Origin: Clostridium_AM sp963780135
GTDB taxonomy: Bacteria > Bacillota > Clostridia > Clostridiales > Clostridiaceae
Direction of reading: 5' to 3'
DNA: 64,000 bases
Assembly (NCBI GenBank): GCA_963780135.1
Contig: CAWAAR010000003.1
Location: 1,240,001-1,304,000, forward strand
Part shown: in pieces, positions 26,991 to 37,112 of the stretch
How the letters are laid out: every line of letters begins with the position of its first letter
How positions within the stretch are numbered: the stretch's first letter is position 1
Made by a program: the position numbers and the translations under genes
The notes under the pieces: generated by a model
Database searches by the model: none
Seen by the model: the letters and a program-made list of their open reading frames with translations, nothing else
What the model was told of the DNA's origin: nothing

Positions 26991-27247
26991 GTAAAAACCT
27001 GAGATTATGGTTAAGTGCATAATCTCAGAAAAGATATCTTAGCAGATAATTAAAGTATATTTCATTACTATTTAAGATTCAGATATAGAGGATAAATTTG
27101 TATAACTATTGAATTATATAAATGATAGAATTAAGAGATTGTGTGGATAATAAAAAATTATAAGTATATGAGTCTAACTGCGACTTACAGTTTCTTCAAT
27201 GTTAAGATAGTATTCGAAAATTGAACTTACCTATATTGTGAATTGAG
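26991..27247. other. Gap inside the defence operon
   Basis: A 257-base gap. A perfect 11-bp hairpin CTGAGATTATG/CATAATCTCAG (26999-27028) follows the hsdS-like stop; it has no T-run on this strand and a T-run on the other. No gene. A second promoter for the downstream genes could lie near 27190-27240 but I cannot single one out. Confidence 0.5.
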
Positions 27248-27613
27248 GTGATTTATATTACAGATAAGATATACAATCAACTAAAAACCCCTAAAACCTT
27301 AGAAGAGATGCACGAACGGTTAAATGAAATAGGTATCTCGTGGAATAAAGCTCAAATACAGTTGTTTTTAGAAATGGACAAAACCATAATTCAAAAGGGG
27401 CATAAGTGGCAGGTAGAAGGTGGAGAAACTAAAGATATTATTTTGGATTTAATTGACAAAATTTTGGGAAATAAACCCATTGTGCCAATAAAACTAATAA
27501 TGCAGCAGATTCCAGGTGATATAATTACAAGTGAGGAAGAGATATTAAAAATTGCGTTAGAAAGTTTTAAATACATTTCTACAAATGGAAAAACTTTAAA
27601 ACGTTCAATTTAA
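27248..27613 (+). CDS. Small winged-helix-like protein in the defence operon
   Basis: A 121-residue frame. The GTG at 27248 overlaps the only Shine-Dalgarno sequence (GAGGTGAT), so the true start may be the in-frame ATT at 27257 or ATG 27308. The segment KTPKTLEEMHERLNEIGISW through KGHKWQV looks like a HARE/winged-helix domain, often found in restriction-associated proteins and in RNA polymerase delta. The rest (DLIDKILGNKPIVPIKLIMQ) is helical. It may be a regulator of the operon or a DNA-binding subunit of the methylase complex 50 bases downstream. I do not recognise a named family. Confidence 0.6.
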   Translation: MIYITDKIYNQLKTPKTLEEMHERLNEIGISWNKAQIQLFLEMDKTIIQKGHKWQVEGGETKDIILDLIDKILGNKPIVPIKLIMQQIPGDIITSEEEILKIALESFKYISTNGKTLKRSI

Positions 27614-27663
27614 AGGAGTATAAAAAGATAAATATATGTTAGTAAAATACAGGAGGAAAAGGA

Positions 27664-29544
27664 ATGCAAAATTTAAAGGAAAAAGTTCAAAAATTAGGTT
27701 ATAAACAAATTAAAGATATAGATGATAGTACCTTTTTGGCTAGCAGCAAAGCTAGCAGTGTGTTTGTTAGATTTCTAGATGGAAATGTGGAGTTAAAGCC
27801 TGAGGTAGTGTCAACTATTACTTATGAAGCAATGGAATTAGATCCTATGCCAGGTTATGCATGGATTACTAATGGTGAAAATAATGCTTATATTTTAGTT
27901 GAAGAAACAAAATCTATTTCAGAAATACCAGCAATAGTTTCAGAAGAAGATTCAAAGAACTTTGGATATAAAGTGCTAACTGAGAGAGATAAATGGTCTA
28001 TAACGAAATATCAAGAATTACAAGAGTCCTTTAATGGGATACATGAACTAATATATAGTATTAAAGATCATGTAAACAATTCAAATGATGTTATTGATGA
28101 GTTTTGTAAACTGATATTTATGGAAGAGTTTAGACTTAATCATAAAGAATATATTTTAAATCAAGGTATAGTTGCAGGAATGAAGTTAGATGATATATTA
28201 AATTATTCGGTAATAGAAAATGATAAAGATAAGAAAAAAGTTGTTAATGACATAAGAGAAGCATTTAAAGAAATAAAAAGTCATCAAGATTATATTGCGG
28301 TACTTGATGATGGAACTCAAGCACCTATATTTGGAACAGACGAGTATATAAAATTAGAGAATCCTAATATATATATTGCTGTATTAAAAGCACTTCAGGA
28401 ATTAGGAGATTTACCAGAGAGTTTAGGTGGTGGAAAAGCTACATTAATAGATTTATCAGGAGATGTATTAGGAAGAGTATTTGATGTTTTACTTAGAGGT
28501 AAGTATGAAAACAAAGGTGGTATGGGAATATACCTTACACCAAGACCGGTTACAGAAGCAGCAACAGAAATGGTAATCCATGATTTAACTAAAAATGGAG
28601 CAGCAAAACTAATAGAAGTTGATGAAAATGGTATACCTAAACTTAGAGTGATAGACGGATGCTGCGGATCAGCAGGTTTTATTATTAAGGTACTTTTAGA
28701 AATTAAAAATTACTTGCTTAATAAATTAACTGGTGATAAGAAATATTATGAAGAACTTTTTGAAAAGATGAAGGAACACTCTTTTGTAGGTGCGGACAGT
28801 TCGCCAGGAATGATATTAAAGGCTAGAATTAATATGGCACTACATGGAGCAAATAAATGCCCTATATTCCAGACTAGAAACTCATTAATGTCAGAAAATC
28901 TAAAGCCAGGAACTTTTGATGTGGTTTTAACAAATCCTCCATTTTCAAGTACGGGAGTTTCAAAAACAGTAAAAGATAAAGTAAATGAAGAAGGAATAGA
29001 AACTATTAAAAAATATTCAAGTGATATAGATGAAGAAGGTCAAAATAGAATGAGTGAATATGGTCTATGTCTTGGTTCTAAACCTAATAGTAGAGGGAAA
29101 TGGAATGAGGTTAATTCAATTGACCCAGCAGTATTATTTATAGATAGATATTTACAATTATTAAAACCCGGTGGATTATGTATGATGGTAGTTCCAGACG
29201 GTATTCTTTCTAATTCAGGAAATAAATATGTGCGTGAATACCTTATGGGTAAAAAAAATGAAGTTACAGGAGAATTTGAAGGCGGTAAAGCAGTACTTAA
29301 AGCAGTAGTAAGTTTACCACAAGAAACATTTGCATTATCAGGAGCAGGTGCTAAAACATCATTATTGTACTTTAAAAAGAAAGAACATACAGGGGAAAAG
29401 CAAGGTTCGGTATTTATGGCTGTAGCAGATGAAGTAGGATTTACAGTAAAGAATAATGTAGAAAAACAATTAGGTGACGATAGAAATGATTTATTGAAGA
29501 TTGTTAAGGCTTATAAAAAGGGTATGCTAGAGGAAATAGAGTAG
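27664..29544 (+). CDS. hsdM: Type I-like N6-adenine DNA methyltransferase
   Basis: A 626-residue protein starting at ATG 27664 behind AGGAGGAAAAGG. Residues 1-115 form an alpha/beta domain of the kind found at the start of type I enzymes. The methylase core has LTPRPVTEAATEMVI, SAM motif I DGCCGSAGF (about 331-339), GADSSPGMILKARINMALHG and the catalytic NPPF at 424-427, so unlike the short homologue at 24769 it looks active. GGLCMMVVPDGILSNSG and AGAKTSLLYFKKKE are typical late motifs. It should methylate adenine at a site chosen by the HsdS encoded 11 bases downstream. In defence systems of this kind methylation marks self DNA. Confidence 0.9.
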   Translation: MQNLKEKVQKLGYKQIKDIDDSTFLASSKASSVFVRFLDGNVELKPEVVSTITYEAMELDPMPGYAWITNGENNAYILVEETKSISEIPAIVSEEDSKNFGYKVLTERDKWSITKYQELQESFNGIHELIYSIKDHVNNSNDVIDEFCKLIFMEEFRLNHKEYILNQGIVAGMKLDDILNYSVIENDKDKKKVVNDIREAFKEIKSHQDYIAVLDDGTQAPIFGTDEYIKLENPNIYIAVLKALQELGDLPESLGGGKATLIDLSGDVLGRVFDVLLRGKYENKGGMGIYLTPRPVTEAATEMVIHDLTKNGAAKLIEVDENGIPKLRVIDGCCGSAGFIIKVLLEIKNYLLNKLTGDKKYYEELFEKMKEHSFVGADSSPGMILKARINMALHGANKCPIFQTRNSLMSENLKPGTFDVVLTNPPFSSTGVSKTVKDKVNEEGIETIKKYSSDIDEEGQNRMSEYGLCLGSKPNSRGKWNEVNSIDPAVLFIDRYLQLLKPGGLCMMVVPDGILSNSGNKYVREYLMGKKNEVTGEFEGGKAVLKAVVSLPQETFALSGAGAKTSLLYFKKKEHTGEKQGSVFMAVADEVGFTVKNNVEKQLGDDRNDLLKIVKAYKKGMLEEIE

Positions 29545-29555
29545 GAGGTGACAAT

Positions 29556-30932
29556 ATGGGCGGACAAATTAGAAAAAATAAATATTGGATAAAAAAAGAA
29601 ATCATGGATGAAGATAGATTAGATCCTTATTATTATAGTGATAGATTTATTGAATTAGAAGAACAATTTATAAAGTTGTCATTAAGAAAATATAAGATTG
29701 GAGATCTATTTAGAGTATTAGATGGAGACCATGGTTCAGTTGAATTAGTTCCACAAGGGATAACGTATCTAAGGGCCCAAAATATACTAGATAGTTGTAT
29801 AGATTATGATAAATTAGTTTATATATCAAAAGAACAACATAATAAATCAAAAAGATCTAAGATATTTAATAATGATATATTAATATCTGTAATGGCGTCT
29901 ACAGGAATGAGTGCAGTATTTAATAAGAATTTTGAATGTAATGCTAATCGAGCAGTTGGAATTTTAAGAGGAGATAATGAAATTATTGATAAATACTTTT
30001 TGGTATCCTTAATTAATTCTAAAATTGGAGGAAAAATATTTTCAAGAGGAATTAGAGGTTCTATACAAAAACGTTTGAATTTAAGTGATATAGGAGAAGT
30101 AATTATTCCACTACCAACTATTGAAATTCAAAAATATATAGGCGATAAGGTACGGAAATCAGAAGAATTAAGAGAAGAAGCAAAAGGAGCAAAGGGAAAA
30201 GCAGAGAATATATTAGACGATAAAATTGATAGTATATTAATTCAAGGGAAGAGTGAAATAAAAAGCCATTGGATTAACTGCAATAGCATTGATGACAGAA
30301 TTGATGGGGATTTTTACTCAACAAAATATGAAATTTTAGAAAAAATAGACAAATACTTTGAGTGTATAACTTTAGAAAAATTGATTCTTGATAAATTTAC
30401 AGGGAGAACACCAGATAAATCATACGACTTAGAAAAAGGAATTCCTTTATTGATTGTAAAAAACATAGAAGAAAATTCAATTAATGTAGATAATGTTGAA
30501 AGACGAATTAAAGATAACGATGAATTTAAAAAGACTAAACAGGGAGATATGTTAATAACTAGAGTTGGAAGTGTTGGAGTCACATCAGTAATTGAAGAAG
30601 AAAATGAAGGGCTATTTATTAGTGACAATGTTATAAGTTTGAGTGTTCAAGATACTATACCAAAACGTTATGTAGCATTTTACTTAAATTCTAAATATGG
30701 AAAATTAATGGTTGAAAGATGGAATAAGGGTGCAGTTCAGGCAGTAATTAATTATCAGAGCATAAATAAATTTAAGATACCTATTTTAGATAAGAATGAA
30801 ATGGATAACATTGATCAATGTATTGTTAGTTGGAAGAAAAAAATTAAATTATCTAAAAAATTAATTGAAGAAGCCAAACAAGATGTAGAATCTCTCATAG
30901 AAGGCACTTTTGATACCTCAAAGTTAAATTAA
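29556..30932 (+). CDS. hsdS: Type I-like DNA specificity subunit
   Basis: A 458-residue protein, ATG 29556 behind GTAGGAGGTGACAAT. Two target-recognition domains (about 1-190 and 240-425) each end in the conserved RGSIQKRLNLSDIGEVIIPL or AVINYQSINKFKIPIL segment, followed by long helices (KYIGDKVRKSEELREEAKGA; KLSKKLIEEAKQDVESLIEG) that set the spacing between half-sites. This is the standard HsdS plan. It is only distantly similar to the specificity protein at 25731, so the two modules probably recognise different sequences. No HsdR gene accompanies it; other genes in the operon would have to provide the interference function. Confidence 0.88.
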   Translation: MGGQIRKNKYWIKKEIMDEDRLDPYYYSDRFIELEEQFIKLSLRKYKIGDLFRVLDGDHGSVELVPQGITYLRAQNILDSCIDYDKLVYISKEQHNKSKRSKIFNNDILISVMASTGMSAVFNKNFECNANRAVGILRGDNEIIDKYFLVSLINSKIGGKIFSRGIRGSIQKRLNLSDIGEVIIPLPTIEIQKYIGDKVRKSEELREEAKGAKGKAENILDDKIDSILIQGKSEIKSHWINCNSIDDRIDGDFYSTKYEILEKIDKYFECITLEKLILDKFTGRTPDKSYDLEKGIPLLIVKNIEENSINVDNVERRIKDNDEFKKTKQGDMLITRVGSVGVTSVIEEENEGLFISDNVISLSVQDTIPKRYVAFYLNSKYGKLMVERWNKGAVQAVINYQSINKFKIPILDKNEMDNIDQCIVSWKKKIKLSKKLIEEAKQDVESLIEGTFDTSKLN

Positions 30933-30951
30933 CCTGAAAGAAGGTGAATAC

Positions 30952-32007
30952 ATGATTATAGCAAATAAATTCATGGAGAGTTTGAATATTTTATACGATT
31001 ATGGAGAAACAGATGAATATACACATTTAAAATATCTAATAGGGTTAAACTTTCTTACAAGTAAAGAAGGAAAATATATCATAACTAAAAAGTGGATTAA
31101 ATTCAGCAAGGTAGTCATAAGAGAAGATTTTATATCTTCTCTTATATGCTACTATCCAAGCCTATTGGAAACACTTTTATTAAGAGTTTATAAAGAAGCA
31201 GTTAATATTGGAAAAAGTGGGGATAGTAAAGCCTTGTTTGAATTTATAGATAGCATCCCCAAATTTGCAGATAAAATTATTGAAATAAGAGGTAAAGAAA
31301 TAAATGAAAACGAAGAAATAAAAGGGCTTTATACTGTACTTTTTCAGGGGTACCCTCAATACCTAAAAGTACTTAGTATTTTTAAAGATATGCAAAAGGC
31401 TGAAGAATATACACAAATAGAAGATACCTTGATAGGTAAAGTTCCAGATGAAATGTGGACTAATGGTAAAAAAGTAACATCTAATGTTAAGTTAATGAAG
31501 TCAAAAACTAATAAAGCTTATTCATTAGCTCCTTTTGAGTATACACACTATAATCTTAGAGATGATATAAAAGATATATTATCTTACCCATGGAAAACAT
31601 TTTTAGTAGTGCTTGGAATGGTTATTTCTGAATCTAAAAGCGTTGGATTTGAAGCAATATCTATAAAACCACAAGATCGTAGTAACCCATATGTAATTCA
31701 AGATTTAAATGTTTATATTCATAATACTCAAGGGAAAGAAGTAAGAGTTGGAAACTTAAATAAGTTTGCTTATGAGTTATGCATACGTAGTGGATTTTTA
31801 CTTTTTCCAGATAAAGAACCTGAGGTAAATTTGGTGATTTTTGAATTAATGGATGCGAATATATTTAAATATAAAGATGGTCAATATCAGCTAGAAGAAT
31901 CTTTTAATGAACGAATTTATCAGAGTGAGATGATACTTAAAAACTATTCAAGAGAACTAAAAAATAAGATAAAGGATTATGTTGAAGAATTGAGGAATGT
32001 ACTATGA
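30952..32007 (+). CDS. Uncharacterised 351-residue protein, defence operon
   Basis: ATG 30952 follows AGAAGGTG. I recognise no family. The N-terminal third is helical, with a possible winged-helix segment (LKYLIGLNFLTSKEGKYIIT). The middle is acidic and helical. A mixed segment follows (TFLVVLGMVISESKSVGFEA, then VIQDLNVYIHNTQGKEVRVG), and the last 50 residues are charged helix. No membrane segment or catalytic motif is visible. The stop overlaps the next start by four bases (ATGA), so the two 351-residue products are translated together and may form a complex. Likely a structural or regulatory subunit working with the large ATPase. Confidence 0.75.
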   Translation: MIIANKFMESLNILYDYGETDEYTHLKYLIGLNFLTSKEGKYIITKKWIKFSKVVIREDFISSLICYYPSLLETLLLRVYKEAVNIGKSGDSKALFEFIDSIPKFADKIIEIRGKEINENEEIKGLYTVLFQGYPQYLKVLSIFKDMQKAEEYTQIEDTLIGKVPDEMWTNGKKVTSNVKLMKSKTNKAYSLAPFEYTHYNLRDDIKDILSYPWKTFLVVLGMVISESKSVGFEAISIKPQDRSNPYVIQDLNVYIHNTQGKEVRVGNLNKFAYELCIRSGFLLFPDKEPEVNLVIFELMDANIFKYKDGQYQLEESFNERIYQSEMILKNYSRELKNKIKDYVEELRNVL

Positions 32008-33059
32008 TTTTCAAAATATCTAAAGAAAAATTTTGGGATAATTCATCAGGTATTGAAAGATGGCCTGAGATGTTAAAAAGGTTGCCTTTTAAAATAGAAT
32101 ATAGCGACAAGAATAAAATTGCTGAAGAATACTTTGGCATGAAAAAAGATGAAAAGGGTAGGCTGAATGGTTCTTATGAGGTATATGGTTTGTTTGGAGG
32201 TGAAAGTAAAGACGATGTAGTTACTCTTACAGGCTGTAATTTAATAAGAAAGGCAGAACAAGGGTGTAAATTAACAGATGAAGCAGTTAAGTTAGTAGAG
32301 GCTTATGATAATGATAATAAGTGGGAAATACTGCTTATGGAACAATTATTGAAGTATTCATTAAGAGTAAGAACAATTGTTACTGCACTTTTAAATGGCG
32401 GTAAATTCTACTTCGAAGAAGGATATCTAAAGGGAATGTCTAATTCATTCATAGAATATGAAAAGGAAATATATTATGTATTCTATGATAAGTGTGATAA
32501 AAAAAATCTAAATGATTTAATGGGTATATTTCCAAGAAAGACCGTAGGGGAATTTTGGCTAAAGGAGTTTGAAGTCAATGAGGATGAAAATGTAAAAATA
32601 GAAGGTATAAGCAATTGTAATCCTTCTATTAATAGTATATCTACACAAATTAAAATACCTATGGTTTTACTTGAATATTTAGGATTTATAAAAGAAATAG
32701 AGATAGGATATTATTCTATAAATAAAAGTAAATTTAAAAAATATATATCCAAAGATGTACTTGAAAGTTTTATGTTAGAAGATGAAATAGATGAGTTACA
32801 AGTGTTAAAAAATTTAATACAAGAACATAAGGACTATAGTGGATACTTTCCAGTTGCTATTGTGGGCGAGAAATTAAAGGAAATACTAGATCCAGAAAGT
32901 AGAGTATCTATAGAGAGTTGGATTGATAAATATTTTATATCAGGATTTAATTTAGGCAAATTCAGATTAATTTCTTATCAGCAGGGGCAGCCAAGGCATG
33001 GAAGAGGGCTATTAGCGAAAAGAGAACAACAATTAATCAAGATTGAATTTAATGAATAG
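32004..33059 (+). CDS. Second uncharacterised 351-residue protein, defence operon
   Basis: ATG 32004 overlaps the preceding stop. No family recognised and no clear similarity to the equally long protein before it. The N-terminal region resembles a DNA-binding or regulatory fold with GSYEVYGLFGG and an acidic helix. Two segments look like winged helices, VGEFWLKEFEV through MVLLEYLGFIKEIEIGYYSI and VLKNLIQEHKDYSGYFPVAI. The C-terminus is basic (HGRGLLAKREQQ), compatible with nucleic-acid binding. It ends 12 bases before the 1346-residue ATPase gene. Probably a subunit that brings the ATPase to DNA; inference from context. Confidence 0.75.
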   Translation: MIFKISKEKFWDNSSGIERWPEMLKRLPFKIEYSDKNKIAEEYFGMKKDEKGRLNGSYEVYGLFGGESKDDVVTLTGCNLIRKAEQGCKLTDEAVKLVEAYDNDNKWEILLMEQLLKYSLRVRTIVTALLNGGKFYFEEGYLKGMSNSFIEYEKEIYYVFYDKCDKKNLNDLMGIFPRKTVGEFWLKEFEVNEDENVKIEGISNCNPSINSISTQIKIPMVLLEYLGFIKEIEIGYYSINKSKFKKYISKDVLESFMLEDEIDELQVLKNLIQEHKDYSGYFPVAIVGEKLKEILDPESRVSIESWIDKYFISGFNLGKFRLISYQQGQPRHGRGLLAKREQQLIKIEFNE

Positions 33060-33071
33060 GGGGAGAAATTT

Positions 33072-36000
33072 ATGGATTCGATATGGGCATTGTATGGTAC
33101 AAGTGATTTTCCTTTAAGTCAGCCAATGGTAGGTCAAAAGGATTTTTATGATACATTCAAAGGATTTACCAAAACAATGAAAAATGTTGGAATGGCAACT
33201 ATTTTTCCACTAATTGCAAAGTGGGGTATTGGAAAATCAAGGATAGGATTTGAAATAGTTTCGCAGCCATTAGGAATGAATAAGGGCTGGGTAATAACAG
33301 AAGATGGACAGCAAAAAAAGGTAAAGATATTTAAAGAAAACTTTGAGGATGGAGTATTACCAATATACATTAGATACTCTCAAATGTGTTATAAGAATTT
33401 AATGGGCGATTCTTGGGTTGGCTTTGGTGCTTACACAGCATTATCAATTTTAAGTAAAGAACCTGATGATAGTATCCAAGGTAAGATAATGAAAGAAATT
33501 CAAAATGCCTTTGAACCTATGGGATTTGAAGGAGAAATTTTAAAAGGAATATTAAAGGTAGGAGAAGTTACAATCGAAGAGCTTTTATCGTTAGATTCAC
33601 CACTAGATGAATTAGTAAAAGCGGGTATGGAATACTTAAAGAAATTTGGTATAGAACATCTTTTAGTAGTATGTGATGAAATTGAAACAGCAGGTGAAAT
33701 AGCCAAGTATGGTATAGAAAAAGACAGAGATGAAATGAGAAAAGTTGATGGAGAAGCAATAAATGTGATCACTTCTGCTATAAAGCATGAAGATCCTAAA
33801 AAGAAGTATCCTAATGTATCGTATCTACTTCTTTGCTCTCCCGCAATAGGCGATAGTATACAAGGAATAGGTGCATTAAACAGAAGAACTGAAATGTGTG
33901 AAATGGTTCAAAATTCTTTTGCAGATATAGTTGAATTTACAGATTATTTAACAAAGAATAATATTAATATTTATAATTATCCTAAAGGTTTAATTGAAGC
34001 AGCATATACAATAGCAGGTGGAAACTTTGGATGGTTTAACGTTATTATGGCTAATGTTGAACAGTATTTGAAGGATAAACCTAATGGAGATACAGGGGAG
34101 ATTTTTGAAAGTCTGCTAAATACTAGTTCGAGATTTAAAATGAGTTTGATAGATAAAGATGCATTTGATTATATAAAATGTGAGGAAAAATATCGTAAAT
34201 TAATAAAAACGGCTTTATTAACACAATTACCACTGCAAAAATCCTCATACACAAGTGCAGAAATAGATGTTTTATTAAATGCTAAAGCAGAAAATGGAGA
34301 AAAACTATTTAAGGAATTTTATAACCTCAGAATTACTAAAGATGATATAGGTTCATATTTAAATTCAGTTGGGTATAAACGTGAGTCTGGTAATTTATTT
34401 GTAAATGAAATAGGTGGAAGTTTTGATTTAGAGGTTTTATTAAAAAGTCTTAAAACATTCTCTTTAAATGTAAAGGAAAATGAATATTTAATAGGATCAG
34501 ATAAGGAAACTTTTATTGACCAGGTTAGAATGTTGTATCCTAAAGATAATATAGATGAGGCAGGAGAATATATTTTTCAATATATACTTGAAAGAGTAAA
34601 TAAAGAAGATATAGAAGAACCTAAGTATATAGGACCAAGTTTTGCATATCTACAGATGTTAGATAAACGTTATAAAGTAGAAAGAGGAGATTTTGGATAT
34701 GCTTTAGATAGTCACCAGAATAAAGAGATTGAAGAACATATAGAAGAATTAAGAAAGGATAAAAATCGATACATAAGAAGAGTACTATCAGGATTTGCAA
34801 GAGCAATAGAAATAAACTATCCAGAAGAAAAGTATTATGAAATTGATGAAGCTCCTTGTATGGAAGTTAAAATTCAAGAAGGTCCGTTTTTAGATGTAAA
34901 TCCCCAGAACATAGTGCATATACTTTGGGGGAAAGATGAAGAAGCATTAAAGAGAGTTGTACAAAATAAGAATTTATTAAATCAAGGTGTACATCCTATC
35001 TTTGTAATTTGTAATACACATGATATAGCTTTTGAGAACAAGTTAAAAGATGATTTTGAGGAAATTGGAAAATGTTTAATATTCATTAGTTTAACGAAAA
35101 TACAAGAAGAGATGTTGGAAGTTATGTCAATAAATAAGGAGAAAATTGATTTTAGGGATGCAGCAGATGAAGTAACCTCTTCTTATAAAGAAAAGATTAG
35201 AAAAATTAAGGATCATATAGGAACAGTGGTTAGAAAATGGTTTGATGAAATAGATGCAGAAGGATGGGTATTAAGACCTATAATATATAAAAAGCATGAA
35301 AAGAAAGACATTACCATACTTGCAGAAGCTGTTAAAAGAATGATTATAAATGATGCAACTTATGAACAATTAGGTTCTGATCCAGCGGTTAAACTAGAGG
35401 ATGGAGAATACGCAGATTTAAATAGTATACTGAGAAATGTTAATTTAGGAAGAATATATGAAAATAAAGGATATAGAGAAACCGGATTATTTAAAAATGA
35501 TAAGGATTCATATTATGTAGAAATACCTTCATGTATGAAAAGAATATTAGAATTTGTTGATAATTCCAAAAAGTCAAACAATGAGTTTGAAACTAGATTT
35601 TTCTTTAGTTGTTTCGAAAAAGTTAAATCTAAAAAAATAATTGAGCAGTGGATACAATTTTTTGTGGAATTAAGGTTATTAGTTGAAAATCAAGGCCTTA
35701 TTGAAAAAATATCAAAGTATGATTTAGATAATAAATTTGACCAAGTAAAGGATTGGTTTGATAAGGATTATAAAACAGAGATAACGAACATGAAACAACT
35801 AATAGATGGTCCTTATATGGGTGCATTAGCAATGCAGGACACGTACTATAAAGAAAAACTTGATGAAATAAAAATTATTAAAGATACAACACAGTTAGAC
35901 ATATTTACACAAGATAGTGATGATATTGTAAATAATTGGAAAGAAGGACTTTCAAAAATAGAAATATTTTATAATTTATGCTATATGATATTTGACAGAA

Positions 36001-37112
36001 ATCAGTGGGATTCTTATAAGGCATATAATGAGAATATAATTAGAGTATTAAAGATAGATGATTTGAATAAGCCATTATGGTATAGAATTAAGCATGTAAG
36101 ATTATTTTTAGATCATATAAAAGAATTAAAGGATCCAGCAGCAAAAATAGTTAGAGAGAAAATTAATAAAATAAAGCAGGAAAATGAATATAAAGGATAT
36201 CAAATGCCTATTTCTCCAGTAACAAATATACTTGATAGTTATTGTAACGAACTAGAGTATGCCACTGATTTAAAAAGTTTAACAACATATAGAACAATGG
36301 TAAAAACAACAAGTACATTAGCATACAAACTTCAAGCAGGTGATTATGGAGATGCAGTTATAAGGTTAGAAAACATGCTTGAAAAATGTGGAATTGAGGG
36401 AAAAGAAGTTAGAGACTTAAAATGGGCTGATAACTCAGGAATAAATGGAGATTATAAGATGATATTTAAATCATTTAAAAATATGGTTGATGGGTATTTA
36501 GATGAGTCTAAAGATGCAGAACATTGGGCTAAATACTTTCTTGATGCCACTGATAACTTAAAAAACATGACAGAAGTTAAAAATATTAATGCGGATATAA
36601 TGAAGCTTACTATATACCTTGAAAATGGATTAGATGAAGAAATAGAAGAAAAAGAGGCTGAATTATTGAATAAACCTGAAGAATATTTAGAGTATTTAAA
36701 AGAAAGCATTCAAAATATGGAGCAGGTTATAGGTGTAATTAGAGGGTACAAAGGAACTATTAAAAATAAAGCAAGAGAAGAAAGAAATAAATTATATGAT
36801 GATGTACTTATAACTTCTATTGAGAAAACAAGAAAAATAAAAGAAGGTAGATTTGTAACTTTAGGTGTAGACAAATCAAATTTTCCAAGTGAAAAGACCT
36901 ATGGAGAAACTAATAAAGCTATTGGTGAACTAATGACAGAATTAAATACAGAAGGAAATAAGTACTTTGAAAAAAATGCTAAATATATTAAATTTGATTT
37001 CTTTAGGTCTATGATAGAAGCCAATGGAGATATAAATTGGGATGATAGATTAAATGAGAAAAAAGAATTAGAAAGTTTAAAATTCATAAGAACCAAGGTA
37101 GAGGTGTTGTAG
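33072..37112 (+). CDS. Very large P-loop ATPase, defence operon
   Basis: A 1346-residue protein, ATG 33072 behind AGGGGGAGAAATTT. The N-terminal 400 residues are an AAA/KAP-like ATPase: Walker A LIAKWGIGKSR near 47-57, Walker B LLVVCDEIETAGE near 196-208, and a sensor strand VSYLLLCSPA. The remaining 950 residues are mostly helical and charged, with a possible second alpha/beta domain around 620-690 (VHILWGKDEEALKRVV, HPIFVICNTHDI). Size and plan recall PglY/BrxC-type ATPases of BREX systems, but I cannot show homology by eye. It is probably the motor or sensor core of this system. Codon use matches its neighbours. Confidence 0.8.
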   Translation: MDSIWALYGTSDFPLSQPMVGQKDFYDTFKGFTKTMKNVGMATIFPLIAKWGIGKSRIGFEIVSQPLGMNKGWVITEDGQQKKVKIFKENFEDGVLPIYIRYSQMCYKNLMGDSWVGFGAYTALSILSKEPDDSIQGKIMKEIQNAFEPMGFEGEILKGILKVGEVTIEELLSLDSPLDELVKAGMEYLKKFGIEHLLVVCDEIETAGEIAKYGIEKDRDEMRKVDGEAINVITSAIKHEDPKKKYPNVSYLLLCSPAIGDSIQGIGALNRRTEMCEMVQNSFADIVEFTDYLTKNNINIYNYPKGLIEAAYTIAGGNFGWFNVIMANVEQYLKDKPNGDTGEIFESLLNTSSRFKMSLIDKDAFDYIKCEEKYRKLIKTALLTQLPLQKSSYTSAEIDVLLNAKAENGEKLFKEFYNLRITKDDIGSYLNSVGYKRESGNLFVNEIGGSFDLEVLLKSLKTFSLNVKENEYLIGSDKETFIDQVRMLYPKDNIDEAGEYIFQYILERVNKEDIEEPKYIGPSFAYLQMLDKRYKVERGDFGYALDSHQNKEIEEHIEELRKDKNRYIRRVLSGFARAIEINYPEEKYYEIDEAPCMEVKIQEGPFLDVNPQNIVHILWGKDEEALKRVVQNKNLLNQGVHPIFVICNTHDIAFENKLKDDFEEIGKCLIFISLTKIQEEMLEVMSINKEKIDFRDAADEVTSSYKEKIRKIKDHIGTVVRKWFDEIDAEGWVLRPIIYKKHEKKDITILAEAVKRMIINDATYEQLGSDPAVKLEDGEYADLNSILRNVNLGRIYENKGYRETGLFKNDKDSYYVEIPSCMKRILEFVDNSKKSNNEFETRFFFSCFEKVKSKKIIEQWIQFFVELRLLVENQGLIEKISKYDLDNKFDQVKDWFDKDYKTEITNMKQLIDGPYMGALAMQDTYYKEKLDEIKIIKDTTQLDIFTQDSDDIVNNWKEGLSKIEIFYNLCYMIFDRNQWDSYKAYNENIIRVLKIDDLNKPLWYRIKHVRLFLDHIKELKDPAAKIVREKINKIKQENEYKGYQMPISPVTNILDSYCNELEYATDLKSLTTYRTMVKTTSTLAYKLQAGDYGDAVIRLENMLEKCGIEGKEVRDLKWADNSGINGDYKMIFKSFKNMVDGYLDESKDAEHWAKYFLDATDNLKNMTEVKNINADIMKLTIYLENGLDEEIEEKEAELLNKPEEYLEYLKESIQNMEQVIGVIRGYKGTIKNKAREERNKLYDDVLITSIEKTRKIKEGRFVTLGVDKSNFPSEKTYGETNKAIGELMTELNTEGNKYFEKNAKYIKFDFFRSMIEANGDINWDDRLNEKKELESLKFIRTKVEVL

